The position numbers and the translations under genes are program-made. DNA of 28,324 bases from an uncultured Clostridia bacterium (GTDB lineage Bacteria; Bacillota; Clostridia; Oscillospirales; Acutalibacteraceae). The notes under the pieces are model-generated. The model was given only the letters and a program-made list of their open reading frames with translations, searched no databases and was not told the origin of the DNA. Shown piece by piece: positions 8,314 to 15,706 of the stretch (its first letter is position 1; each line of letters begins with the position of its first letter). The stretch spans positions 1 through 28,324 of the forward strand of contig CALBNX010000082.1 of NCBI GenBank assembly GCA_937896885.1, read 5' to 3'.

Positions 8314-9242
8314 TATTTTACAACCTCCTTTGGATACCATTCTTTATCATTTTTATATGGATTTTCTATATTCTTATTATCATAATAAATTTGTGGATAT
8401 TTAATATTTTTATTACTATAAACCTTATCAACATTGACGGTTTCACTTTCGTTATCTCTAACAGCACGAGCAACAACAACAAGTCTTGCATCTGCTTTAT
8501 ATGTCTTTATCCCTTTTTCATATGTATCGAGATTTCTGACACAAGTTGAGAGAATAAGCATTTTGTCGTCATCATTAATATCAACATCGGTAACATATAA
8601 ACGGCGCTTGTTGACTTCTTCTATAAAACCTTCAAAGTTTTCGCCATCCATGTAAGGATAGATATAGTTAAAAACATAATTATTATCTTCTTCAGGTCTT
8701 GCTGTTGTGATAAAAACACCATAAATTTTCCATTTATATGTTCTTTCAACTGTATTGAATTCAAATACGGGACTTGTTTTATAAAAATCAATTTTTTGAT
8801 ATTTGGTAAGTTCAGAAAACATTGTTGTGTTATAACAATTGTGACCATAAATTATGGTGTTTGAATCAAGATTTACAGGATTATTTCTGTAATCCATAAA
8901 AATTGCTCCACGACCATCTCGTTTCTTTTCAAAATTATAATCTAAATAATAATCGTTATCATCACATTGTAAAACCGGATAATTAATAGATGTATTTGGA
9001 ACTTTTATCCAACCGATAAAATCAGAATTTTTAGCATAGAGTGCAGAATAATCGGGCGCAGTTGTTTCTTCTGTATTTTCATTTGTTGAAACGAGGTTAG
9101 AAAGTTCTTCATACATTTTTTTATTGTTATATTCATTTACAACTGTTTTTAACAACAAAGCAGAGCAACAAATGAAGACAATTATGCAAACAACAAGAAT
9201 GATTTTTTTGCCTTTGCCCATTTTTTCTGTCAATCTATTCAC
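8313..9242 (-). CDS. Class B-like sortase
   Basis: Second sortase of a tandem pair, about 309 residues. A membrane anchor spans about 12-33, and the catalytic domain carries His134 (IIYGHN), Cys234 (LILSTC) and Arg253 (DARLVVVAR). Insertions such as RPEEDNNYVFNY are shared with the neighbour (ATPADDNNYFFNF), so the two are paralogues. The tail YPQIYYD and NPYKNDKEW also matches the neighbour. The first in-frame start is GTG at 9242, inside the cinA end, but it has no clear ribosome binding site. A TTG at 9233, seven bases after AGGTG, looks better supported, and an ATG at 9221 is also possible. The product differs by only a few residues. Confidence 0.88.
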   Translation of the reverse strand: MNRLTEKMGKGKKIILVVCIIVFICCSALLLKTVVNEYNNKKMYEELSNLVSTNENTEETTAPDYSALYAKNSDFIGWIKVPNTSINYPVLQCDDNDYYLDYNFEKKRDGRGAIFMDYRNNPVNLDSNTIIYGHNCYNTTMFSELTKYQKIDFYKTSPVFEFNTVERTYKWKIYGVFITTARPEEDNNYVFNYIYPYMDGENFEGFIEEVNKRRLYVTDVDINDDDKMLILSTCVRNLDTYEKGIKTYKADARLVVVARAVRDNESETVNVDKVYSNKNIKYPQIYYDNKNIENPYKNDKEWYPKEVVK

Positions 9243-9714
9243 CTACCATTTGAAGTATCATTTCAAGTGCCTTATCAGAAGCACTTATTCTGTTTTGATT
9301 TCTTATATCATCTGTAAAATCATTATTAAGTTTTACAACTTGAATATCTTTTTTATTGGATACTGCAAGATATATCAATCCAACAGGTTTTTGTGTGTTA
9401 TCACTATTTGGTCCTGCAATTCCTGAAACGGCAACTGCAATATCGGCTTCTGATATTTTCAGAACACCCTTGACCATTTCACGAACTGTTTGTTCGCTGA
9501 CAGCGCCAAAAGTTTCAAGAGTTTTGTGTTTTACACCCAAGACTTTTTCTTTTATATCGTTACTGTAACTCACAATACTACAATTAAACATTCCTGACGA
9601 GCCACTCACGTCGGTAATGCGTTTTGCGATTAATCCACCAGTACAAGACTCGGCAGTAGCAAGTACAAGTCCTTTTTTATTAAGGGTTTTAACTACTTTT
9701 TCTTCTAGTCTCAT
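9235..9714 (-). CDS. cinA: CinA C-terminal-domain protein, NMN amidohydrolase type
   Basis: Stand-alone CinA C-terminal domain, 159 residues. This family (PncC) converts nicotinamide mononucleotide to nicotinate mononucleotide plus ammonia, recycling the pyridine nucleotide released by DNA ligase. Diagnostic motifs are ATAESCTGG (19-27, with the nucleophilic Ser), GSSGMFNCSIVSYSN (38-52), FGAVSEQTV (69-77) and SGIAGP (97-102). I chose the ATG at 9714, 75 bases inside the longest frame, because AGGGTGA precedes it and it begins ten bases after the ThiI stop. The N-terminal MoCF domain found in full CinA is absent. A degenerate version seems to be fused to the SpoIID protein three genes downstream. 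Confidence 0.9.
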   Translation of the reverse strand: MRLEEKVVKTLNKKGLVLATAESCTGGLIAKRITDVSGSSGMFNCSIVSYSNDIKEKVLGVKHKTLETFGAVSEQTVREMVKGVLKISEADIAVAVSGIAGPNSDNTQKPVGLIYLAVSNKKDIQVVKLNNDFTDDIRNQNRISASDKALEMILQMVGE

Positions 9715-9724
9715 TTCTGTCACC

Positions 9725-10897
9725 CTAAAAACAAATATTTTGAATTTTTGTGTTTTCGAGTGCTCTTTCAATGAGAGTGTCAACATCAAGGTTAAGTTCA
9801 GCTTGCTCTAAAATAGAAATCTGTGGTTTTGTCTTAGGATGTTTTGGTGTAAACACTGTACAACAGTCTTCATAAGGCTCAATTGAAATATCAAAAGTAT
9901 CAATCTGTCTTGATATTTTAATGATTTCTTCTTTATCAAGTCCGATGACCGGTCTGAAAACTGGAATTGACACCACAGCATCAGTACAAGCAAGTGCGTT
10001 GAGAGTCTGACTTGCAACCTGGCCTAAACTTTCACCCGTAATAAGCGCTTTGCACTCTTCTCTGTCTGCTATTTTTTGAGAAATTCTCATCATAAATCTT
10101 CTCATAACAAGAGTGAACAATTCTTCAGGACAATTATCACGAATTGCTTCTTGAATTTCTGTAAATCCAACAGTAAAAAGTGTTATGTTACCACTATATC
10201 TTGAAACCTTGCGAAGAAGATTGTGAACTTTTTCTTCTGCTTGTGGAGAAGTATATGGAGGAGAAGCAAAATGAATTGCATTGAGCACAAGACCACGCTT
10301 TGCCATCATATATGCTGCAACCGGGCTATCAATTCCACCTGAAATAAGGATAGCTGATTTACCCGCTGTGCCTGTTGGCATTCCGCCTGCTCCTTTAGTC
10401 TGATTGCCACGAATGAATGCAAATTTCTCACGAATTTCTATTGTAACAAGGATTTCAGGATTTTTAACATCAACTTTTAAATGTGGGAACTTGCTTAAAA
10501 TTGCCCCACCAACCTGAGCCGAAAGTTCAGGTGATTTAAGTGGGAATTTTTTATCTGCGCGTTTGCCTTCAACTTTAAAAGTCTTAGCATTTCTTAATTG
10601 CTCTGCAAGATAGATTGGTGCTTGTTCTAAAATCACATCAATATCTTTTTCAACTTGCAATGCTCTTGAAAAAGCTGCGATACCAAAAACACGACTGATT
10701 CTGTCACTTACTTCGTCCATATCAACATAATCATCCATCGGAATAACTGAAACTGTTGATTGTTCTTTTCTGTATTCGAAATCACCTAACGGCTTAATTC
10801 TTTTTCTAATATTCTTAATGAGAATATCTTCAAAGGTTGAACGATTTAAACCTTTAAGCGCTAATTCACCATTTTTAATGAGTATAATTTCTTTCAT
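9725..10897 (-). CDS. thiI: tRNA 4-thiouridine synthase ThiI
   Basis: Adenylates U8 of tRNA and transfers sulfur to it, giving 4-thiouridine. The 390 residues hold a ferredoxin-like/THUMP N-terminal part (about 1-165), the GGMPTG linker (171-176), and the PP-loop SGGIDSP (186-192). A DCC motif lies near the C-terminal end. The rhodanese domain of the Escherichia coli enzyme is missing, as in Bacillus subtilis ThiI, which takes sulfur straight from a dedicated cysteine desulfurase. That partner is encoded only two bases upstream. The ATG has AGGAG six bases before it. In this rhodanese-less form a role in thiazole synthesis is unlikely, so I do not link it to the TPP riboswitch at the left edge. 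Confidence 0.95.
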   Translation of the reverse strand: MKEIILIKNGELALKGLNRSTFEDILIKNIRKRIKPLGDFEYRKEQSTVSVIPMDDYVDMDEVSDRISRVFGIAAFSRALQVEKDIDVILEQAPIYLAEQLRNAKTFKVEGKRADKKFPLKSPELSAQVGGAILSKFPHLKVDVKNPEILVTIEIREKFAFIRGNQTKGAGGMPTGTAGKSAILISGGIDSPVAAYMMAKRGLVLNAIHFASPPYTSPQAEEKVHNLLRKVSRYSGNITLFTVGFTEIQEAIRDNCPEELFTLVMRRFMMRISQKIADREECKALITGESLGQVASQTLNALACTDAVVSIPVFRPVIGLDKEEIIKISRQIDTFDISIEPYEDCCTVFTPKHPKTKPQISILEQAELNLDVDTLIERALENTKIQNICF

Positions 10898-10899
10898 TT

Positions 10900-12027
10900 T
10901 TATCTCCTGACACGTTTAATTGTATCCACTATTCCATTATACAGTATTTCCATATCATTTTCTGTGGTAGTTTTTGCCAAGCTAATTCTTATTGCACTAT
11001 CAATAAGTTTCGGTGCGACACCCATAGCAGTCAATACTTCACTTCTATGTCCCTTTGCACAAGCGGACCCTGCTGAAACATAAATCCCCATTGAAGAGAG
11101 AGAATTGAGCATCACCTGTGATGGCACGCCTTCAACTGAAATATTGATTATATAAGGCAAACTGTCATCAGTTGAATTTATGTATATTCCGTTAACATTA
11201 TTGATTTTATTAATAAAATAGTTTTTGACAGATGCAACATAATCGAGATTTTTTTCAATGCTACCAATATCTTTAACTGCTGCGGCAAAAGCACATATAG
11301 CCGGCATTGGTTCTGTTCCTGAAATCAATCCATTCTCCTGACCACCGCCGACAATACTTGGTAAGAGCCTTGAAGAACTATTTACAAATAATGCGCCCGC
11401 ACCTTTTAAGCCGTGAATTTTATGAGAACTCATACTCATAAGGTCTATACCCAATTTTTTAGGTTTTAAAGGAATTTTGCCGAATGCCTGAACTGCATCA
11501 CAATGAAAATATGCTTTTGAATCTTTTGATTTAATTATGTTTTTGACTTTTGCGATATCCTGAATTGAACCAACTTCATTATTGACAGCCATAATGCTGA
11601 CAAGAATTGTGTTTTCATCAACTGCATTTGAAAGTTCTTCAAGACTAATTTTGCCCTTGCTATCAGGTTTTAAGAAAACTGTTTCAAAACCTTGTTCACC
11701 CAGCATTTCAAAATGCTTTATAACACTTGGATGTTCAAGACCAGTTGTAATAATTTTTTTACCTTCACGCTTTTTTGTTCTCGCAGTACCGATTATTGCT
11801 GTGTTATTTGCGATTGTTCCGCTTGATGTAAAAAAAATCTCATTTTCTGAACAAGATAAAACTGATGCTAAAGCTCGTCTTGAGTCATCTAATTCTTTCT
11901 TTGCATTATATCCACACATATGAAGAGAAGATGGATTTCCGAAGTTTTCTGTGCACATTTCAATTGCCTTTTTTACGGCTGATTCACAAGGTTTAGTTGT
12001 TGCACTATTATCAAGATAAACACTCAT
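10900..12027 (-). CDS. Cysteine desulfurase (NifS/IscS family, NifZ-like partner of ThiI)
   Basis: PLP enzyme that takes sulfur from cysteine as a persulfide. Numbering from the chosen start (375 residues): the PLP lysine is Lys203 in SSHKIHGLKG, His99 in LEHPSV stacks on the cofactor, and the sulfur-carrying Cys323 lies in SAGSACAKGH. The usual SGGTEANN block reads SSGTIANN. I chose the ATG at 12027 over an earlier in-frame ATG because GGGAGAG stands seven bases upstream and the protein then begins MSVYLDNSATTKP, typical of the family. Two bases separate it from thiI, the arrangement of nifZ-thiI in Bacillus subtilis, so tRNA thiolation is the likely job. First gene of the long operon. Confidence 0.94.
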   Translation of the reverse strand: MSVYLDNSATTKPCESAVKKAIEMCTENFGNPSSLHMCGYNAKKELDDSRRALASVLSCSENEIFFTSSGTIANNTAIIGTARTKKREGKKIITTGLEHPSVIKHFEMLGEQGFETVFLKPDSKGKISLEELSNAVDENTILVSIMAVNNEVGSIQDIAKVKNIIKSKDSKAYFHCDAVQAFGKIPLKPKKLGIDLMSMSSHKIHGLKGAGALFVNSSSRLLPSIVGGGQENGLISGTEPMPAICAFAAAVKDIGSIEKNLDYVASVKNYFINKINNVNGIYINSTDDSLPYIINISVEGVPSQVMLNSLSSMGIYVSAGSACAKGHRSEVLTAMGVAPKLIDSAIRISLAKTTTENDMEILYNGIVDTIKRVRR

Positions 12028-12065
12028 GATACTTCTCTCCCATTCTGCATAATTAATCAAAATAC

Positions 12066-12094
12066 ATTATACTACAAAAACAGTTGTTTGGCAA
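12066..12094 (-). promoter_or_regulatory. Promoter of the cysteine desulfurase-thiI operon
   Basis: Minus strand: TTGCCA (12089-12094), 17 bases, perfect TATAAT (12066-12071). It drives the long gene run that begins with the desulfurase. Confidence 0.8.
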
Positions 12095-12173
12095 ATAAAA
12101 AATCAAGTTTTTTGGGGTATATTTTTGAATTTTTTGTAAACATTAACACTAAAAATTAAAAGGAGTGCAAATT

Positions 12174-13514
12174 ATGGATAAAAAAGGCTTATCAAAGCGT
12201 GCAAAAGCTAGAATTGTGTTATATTTATCTGCTGTGATTTTAGTGCTTGGAATATTTAGCATTGTCCAAACAGTGAAAGCAAACAAGTATGAACGAGAAA
12301 CATTGATTACAAGGCAAATGGCACTTATTTCCCTAGACGAATATCTCAATAATATTTCAACAAATCTTGAAAAAACAATATATGCAAACACCCCTGCTAT
12401 GCTTTCAAAGCTTTCAACAGAAATGTGGCGTGAAGCATCTAGTGCAAAAAACAGTTTATCTATGTTGCCTACCGGTGATTCTTCACTTGATAACACTTAT
12501 AAATTTTTATCACAAATCGGTGAATTTGTAATGTCGTTACAAAGAAAAACTGCAAGTGGTGAAGAATTGACTTCAAACGAACGAATTCAATTAAGACAAC
12601 TTTATGATTATTGTAATTCGTTAAATGAACAAGTTCAAAAAATGTGTTATGACCTCGAAAATGGCAACTTTTCATTTGAGAGCACAAACTCGACTTTATT
12701 GAAACGCGACGACAACATTTCAACCATAAGTGGTAGTTTTGATGATGTTGAGCAATCAATTTCTGATTTGCCATCACTTATTTATGACGGACCATTTTCA
12801 GACCACATTGAACAAGGTGAAGCAAAATTTATAAAGGGTCTTGATGAAATTACAAAAGACAAAGGTCTTGAAATTGCAAAAAACGTTTGTAGTGACGCTG
12901 ACCTTCAATATTCAAGTGATGAAAACGGCAATATCCCCTGCTATGTTTACCAAAGCGAGAATTGTACGGTAGGTATTACAAAACAAGGCGGAAAACCACT
13001 TTTTATGCTCAGTTCTGAATATGTTGGTGAAATCAGTTATAAATATGAAGATGCCTTAAAAAACGCTTTAAGCTACCTAAAGAAAATCGGTTATACAAAC
13101 CTTAAAGAAAGTTATTATTTTATTGATGATGGAGTTTGCACAATAAATTTTTCTGCTGAGCAAAATGATGTAATTCTGTATCCTGATTTAATTAAAGTAA
13201 GCGTCAGCCTTGAAAATGGAAAAATTTTGTCTTTTGATGCAACGGGATACGTTTCAAACCACACAGAGAGAAAAATCCCTGAAAACAAAATCAGTTTAGT
13301 TACCGCAAGAGAAAAAGTCAATGATGAACTCACAATAATTGACTCTCGTGTATGTATTATCCCAACAGAATGGAAAACAGAGCAATATTGCTATGAATTT
13401 CATTGCAAAACTCAAAACGACCGAGAACTTCTCGTCTATATTGATAGTGTTACTGGCCAAGAAGATAATATTCTGATTTTGCTTTACAGTGATAATGGTG
13501 TTTTGACAAAATAG
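12174..13514 (+). CDS. ypeB: Germination protein YpeB
   Basis: YpeB is a forespore inner-membrane protein needed to place and stabilise the cortex-lytic enzyme SleB in Bacillus. This 446-residue protein has one N-terminal membrane segment (about 13-33), a helical region of about 160 residues with the typical WREASSAKNSLSMLP and FLSQIGEFV stretches, and a C-terminal series of PepSY-like repeats (about 210-446). AAAAGGAG precedes the ATG at 12174. A GTG nine bases upstream is in frame but overlaps the binding site. The sequence GTATA (12117-12121) and CATTAAC (12141-12147) resembles a sigma-G promoter, but the spacing of 19 is long. No sleB is adjacent, unlike the usual sleB-ypeB pair. Confidence 0.88.
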   Translation: MDKKGLSKRAKARIVLYLSAVILVLGIFSIVQTVKANKYERETLITRQMALISLDEYLNNISTNLEKTIYANTPAMLSKLSTEMWREASSAKNSLSMLPTGDSSLDNTYKFLSQIGEFVMSLQRKTASGEELTSNERIQLRQLYDYCNSLNEQVQKMCYDLENGNFSFESTNSTLLKRDDNISTISGSFDDVEQSISDLPSLIYDGPFSDHIEQGEAKFIKGLDEITKDKGLEIAKNVCSDADLQYSSDENGNIPCYVYQSENCTVGITKQGGKPLFMLSSEYVGEISYKYEDALKNALSYLKKIGYTNLKESYYFIDDGVCTINFSAEQNDVILYPDLIKVSVSLENGKILSFDATGYVSNHTERKIPENKISLVTAREKVNDELTIIDSRVCIIPTEWKTEQYCYEFHCKTQNDRELLVYIDSVTGQEDNILILLYSDNGVLTK

Positions 13515-13568
13515 AATAATGGTAAACTTTTTGCAAACAATATTAATACCACGATTTAAGGAGGTAAA

Positions 13569-13859
13569 ATGATGAAAAAGATTTCAGCTATTATGATTGC
13601 TATTACTGCTATTCTCTGCTTATTCCTTGTAGGTTGTGGCAAGATGGATGACGGTAAAGTAACACAGAACAATTCAACAAGTACAACGAACAACAGTACA
13701 ACAAGCACAACAAATAAAGTTGGCGAGGCAGCAAGTGATATTGGCAACGGTATCAGTGAAGCTGTAAGTGATGTTGGTGAAGCTGTTGGTGATGCTGGCA
13801 GAGGTGCTGGCAACGCAGTTGGTGATATGGCAAACGGCATTGGTAATGCAATGCGCTAA
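13569..13859 (+). CDS. Small Gly/Asn/Thr-rich lipoprotein
   Basis: A 96-residue protein with a lipoprotein signal peptide: MMKK, a hydrophobic core, and lipobox LVGC with Cys23. The mature part has a Thr/Ser/Asn linker and then an amphipathic region of repeated Gly, Asp and Ala with a GxxxxDxGxxxxxA-like rhythm. I do not recognise the family. An ATG at 13569 is followed directly by a second ATG; AAGGAGG lies four bases from the first and seven from the second, so the second (13572) is probably used. It follows ypeB by 54 bases and ends in a strong terminator, so it may be co-expressed with ypeB during sporulation. That link is inference. Confidence 0.75.
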   Translation: MMKKISAIMIAITAILCLFLVGCGKMDDGKVTQNNSTSTTNNSTTSTTNKVGEAASDIGNGISEAVSDVGEAVGDAGRGAGNAVGDMANGIGNAMR

Positions 13860-13861
13860 AC

Positions 13862-13902
13862 AAAAATAGTCTGTACAGTCATAACTGTACAGACTATTTT
13901 TT
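13862..13902. terminator. Bidirectional terminator between the lipoprotein gene and pnuC
   Basis: A perfect 17-bp inverted repeat (13862-13878 and 13885-13901) around a six-base loop, with T-runs on both strands. It ends the plus-strand ypeB-lipoprotein unit and the minus-strand pnuC unit. The pnuC stop codon overlaps its outer edge. Confidence 0.9.
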
Positions 13903-14590
13903 ACATATTACTTTTTTGGTTTTTTTCCATTCTTAACCAACTGATAAAGCCATAAATATCGTTAATAAAAAATACTATAAAACATATTAAAACCGACATA
14001 TAATTTATGTCTGTTAAAGTTGCAAGGGTCCACAAAACAATTAATACCAAATCATTAATTGCATAGACAAATGCAAAATAGGGACTTCTTCTAAATGTAA
14101 GGTAAACAGCAATAAAACTTGTGGTAATTGATATAGTACTTGGAATTAAATTTGCAGTACCAAAGTTTTTAAGAATAAAGTAGAAAAGTATAGTCACAAG
14201 CACCGATAGAATAAGCATAAAAGTAGTTTCATTTTTACTTATTTTATTAACTTTTACTTGTGACTTTTTGCCTTTATATGGGTTTTTAAGCCAAGCAATC
14301 AACGCAAACAGAGCCATTGGACCTGACATTCCAAGATACGTAATCATTTCGCCATAATAGGCGAAAGAATATGAAATTATGCCATAGACAATACTGAATA
14401 TCACCATTAAAACCTGACCGATTGGATTACCTTTTGCACAAAAAATTAATGATGTTACACCAACCATTGAAGCAAAAAGTGTTAAATAGTTTTCACGGTC
14501 AAAAATTAAAAAAGATATGACTATTAAAAGCACTGAACTACACCATAAAATCTTTTCAGTTTTTGTAAAATAATTTAAAAACTTTTTCAT
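13901..14590 (-). CDS. pnuC: PnuC-family vitamin/nucleoside transporter
   Basis: Polytopic membrane protein of 229 residues with about seven hydrophobic segments. It fits PnuC-family facilitators, which take up nicotinamide riboside (PnuC), thiamine (PnuT) or riboflavin (PnuX) and trap them by phosphorylation inside. Family features are GNPIGQVLMVIFSIVYGIISY (about 54-74, broken here as GNPIGQ and VYGIISY) and the C-terminal NDIYGFISW. Nicotinamide riboside is the default guess. No TPP or FMN riboswitch core is present in its leader, which argues mildly against PnuT or PnuX. GGAG lies five bases before the ATG. It sits about 100 bases after the bile salt hydrolase homologue on the same strand. 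Confidence 0.85.
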   Translation of the reverse strand: MKKFLNYFTKTEKILWCSSVLLIVISFLIFDRENYLTLFASMVGVTSLIFCAKGNPIGQVLMVIFSIVYGIISYSFAYYGEMITYLGMSGPMALFALIAWLKNPYKGKKSQVKVNKISKNETTFMLILSVLVTILFYFILKNFGTANLIPSTISITTSFIAVYLTFRRSPYFAFVYAINDLVLIVLWTLATLTDINYMSVLICFIVFFINDIYGFISWLRMEKNQKSNM

Positions 14591-14599
14591 ATTTACTCC

Positions 14600-14684
14600 A
14601 AAAAAATAACACCCGTTTGATATATCTTCAAAGACCTAACGACATATCACACGAATGCTAAGATTCTCACTACCCGGTGGCAGA
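14600..14684 (-). promoter_or_regulatory. Candidate structured leader RNA of pnuC (unidentified)
   Basis: The 100-base gap before pnuC is not random filler. Minus-strand RNA can form CTGCC/GGTAG (14670-14683, loop ACCG), GAAT/ATTC (14653-14666) and TGATAT/ATATCA (14618-14649). The first loop can also pair as CACC with GGTG (14610-14613), just before a seven-T run (14600-14606) and the RBS. This could be a riboswitch, an attenuator, or only the end of the preceding transcript. It matches none of the common riboswitch cores I know. Confidence 0.35.
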
Positions 14685-14691
14685 TATATAT

Positions 14692-15663
14692 TTAATTTTG
14701 ATTAAATATGCTTTGCTCTGTTTCAAGATTATACACAACAAGGCATGTTTTGTCAAGATTTTCTTTATTTAAATCAACCGCTGAAATTCTTCTGTTTTCA
14801 TAGGTTGTGTAATAATAAATCCCCTTATTTGTATTACAACAAGACGAATAAACAGTTTTAACATATTTGTCTTCAACTTTTACAACACCACGTGGTTGTG
14901 ATACAGAATCAAGAATATGAAAAAACTGACTCACACTCTCATTTTCACCTTTCTCTGCAATAGAATTAAGTCTTATGAATGCACCACGGACAAATCTTGA
15001 CTGCGATGACATATCACCCGGTAAACCAAGAGCACCCATTCCCCTGCTATAATTACACAAATTAAGATTATCACAGAATGTTGTTTCAGGTTCATTTACT
15101 GACATGCTCATATAATTATTCAAATTAAAAATTTGAATTGGAAAAGGTGGACTATTTGTGAGAATATCAACGGGGTTATAATAAACTTTTAATCCCTCAT
15201 CAATGCTCTCAACTGTTATTGATTGGTCTTTGTCAGAAATCATCCAATGAAGTGGTGTTGATATAAAATCACCATTGAAATCATCTTTTGTAATATTGAT
15301 TTTTTCAAGCAATTCCTTTGCCTCGTTCACATTTTTGCAGTTAGAAAGAATATAGGGAATCAGTTCAAAAGATGCCAAATTGTCTTTTTCATCGCAAAAC
15401 TCGTGATAAATACAATAATCAGGAAAACGAAGACCTGCAATGCAGAGTCCTTTTTCATTGACTGCATCATAATATAATGGATAATTGTCAACAACCGTTG
15501 CCATACCAATGATAGCATAATGATTCTTTATATCTTTAATATGCTTAAATTTAAATTGGAAGTTTCTCGGTGTTATAACTATTCTCTCATCAAACGAATA
15601 TTCAAGGTCAAGAGTTCGACCAAAATAATGGTCCTTTGTTCTGTAAGAAACAGCAGTACACAT
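14692..15663 (-). CDS. bsh: Choloylglycine hydrolase family protein (bile salt hydrolase-like)
   Basis: N-terminal nucleophile hydrolase that deconjugates glycine- or taurine-linked bile salts, or related N-acyl amides. The 323 residues align throughout by eye with the Clostridium perfringens bile salt hydrolase. Cys2 becomes the nucleophile after Met removal. Arg16 and Asp19 (FGRTLD), Asn170 (LTNSPPF) and Arg223 (SSQSRF) match the catalytic residues, and PLHWMISD, LGLPGD and KGIYYYTTYEN are family blocks. The position equal to Asn82 of that enzyme (GLNFP) is Arg79 here (GLRFP), so substrate range may differ. No signal peptide, as usual. AAAGGA lies upstream, and the start codon is inside a perfect inverted repeat. 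An MFS transporter gene precedes it by 43 bases. Confidence 0.92.
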   Translation of the reverse strand: MCTAVSYRTKDHYFGRTLDLEYSFDERIVITPRNFQFKFKHIKDIKNHYAIIGMATVVDNYPLYYDAVNEKGLCIAGLRFPDYCIYHEFCDEKDNLASFELIPYILSNCKNVNEAKELLEKINITKDDFNGDFISTPLHWMISDKDQSITVESIDEGLKVYYNPVDILTNSPPFPIQIFNLNNYMSMSVNEPETTFCDNLNLCNYSRGMGALGLPGDMSSQSRFVRGAFIRLNSIAEKGENESVSQFFHILDSVSQPRGVVKVEDKYVKTVYSSCCNTNKGIYYYTTYENRRISAVDLNKENLDKTCLVVYNLETEQSIFNQN

Positions 15664-15697
15664 ACTATCAAATCCTTTCAGTATAGTATGTGTACTG
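15654..15697 (-). promoter_or_regulatory. 15-bp perfect inverted repeat covering the bsh start codon
   Basis: Arms CAGTACACATACTAT and ATAGTATGTGTACTG (15683-15697 and 15654-15668 in minus-strand order) enclose a 14-base loop. In the mRNA the AUG sits in the middle of the 3' arm and the ribosome binding site AAAGGA lies in the loop. No T-run follows, so it is not a terminator. It may block translation initiation until melted or bound, or serve as a DNA operator. Confidence 0.75.
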
Positions 15698-15706
15698 TTG
15701 AAAATT

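Noticed and set aside
7936..8549. Plus-strand ORFs opposite the sortase genes
   Set aside because: They are antisense to well-supported sortase genes, are rich in Phe, Ile and Ser from AT-rich complement, and have no RBS.
1..10897. A thiamine operon linking the TPP riboswitch to thiI
   Set aside because: The riboswitch faces away from thiI, lies 9.7 kb off and reads out of the window. ThiI here lacks the rhodanese domain and pairs with a cysteine desulfurase, as expected for tRNA thiolation.
13862..13902. The perfect 17-bp inverted repeat as the end of a mobile element
   Set aside because: There is no transposase, second copy or target duplication. T-runs on both sides and the place between convergent genes fit a bidirectional terminator.
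14591..14691. A TPP, FMN or T-box leader for pnuC
   Set aside because: The CTGAGA and ACCTGAT blocks of TPP, the AGGG-G/CCGACCGG-type blocks of FMN and the TGGNACCGCG block of T-boxes are all absent on the pnuC strand.
15654..15697. The inverted repeat as a terminator of the MFS gene
   Set aside because: The stem is strong but no T-run follows on either strand, and the 3' arm runs into the bsh coding sequence.
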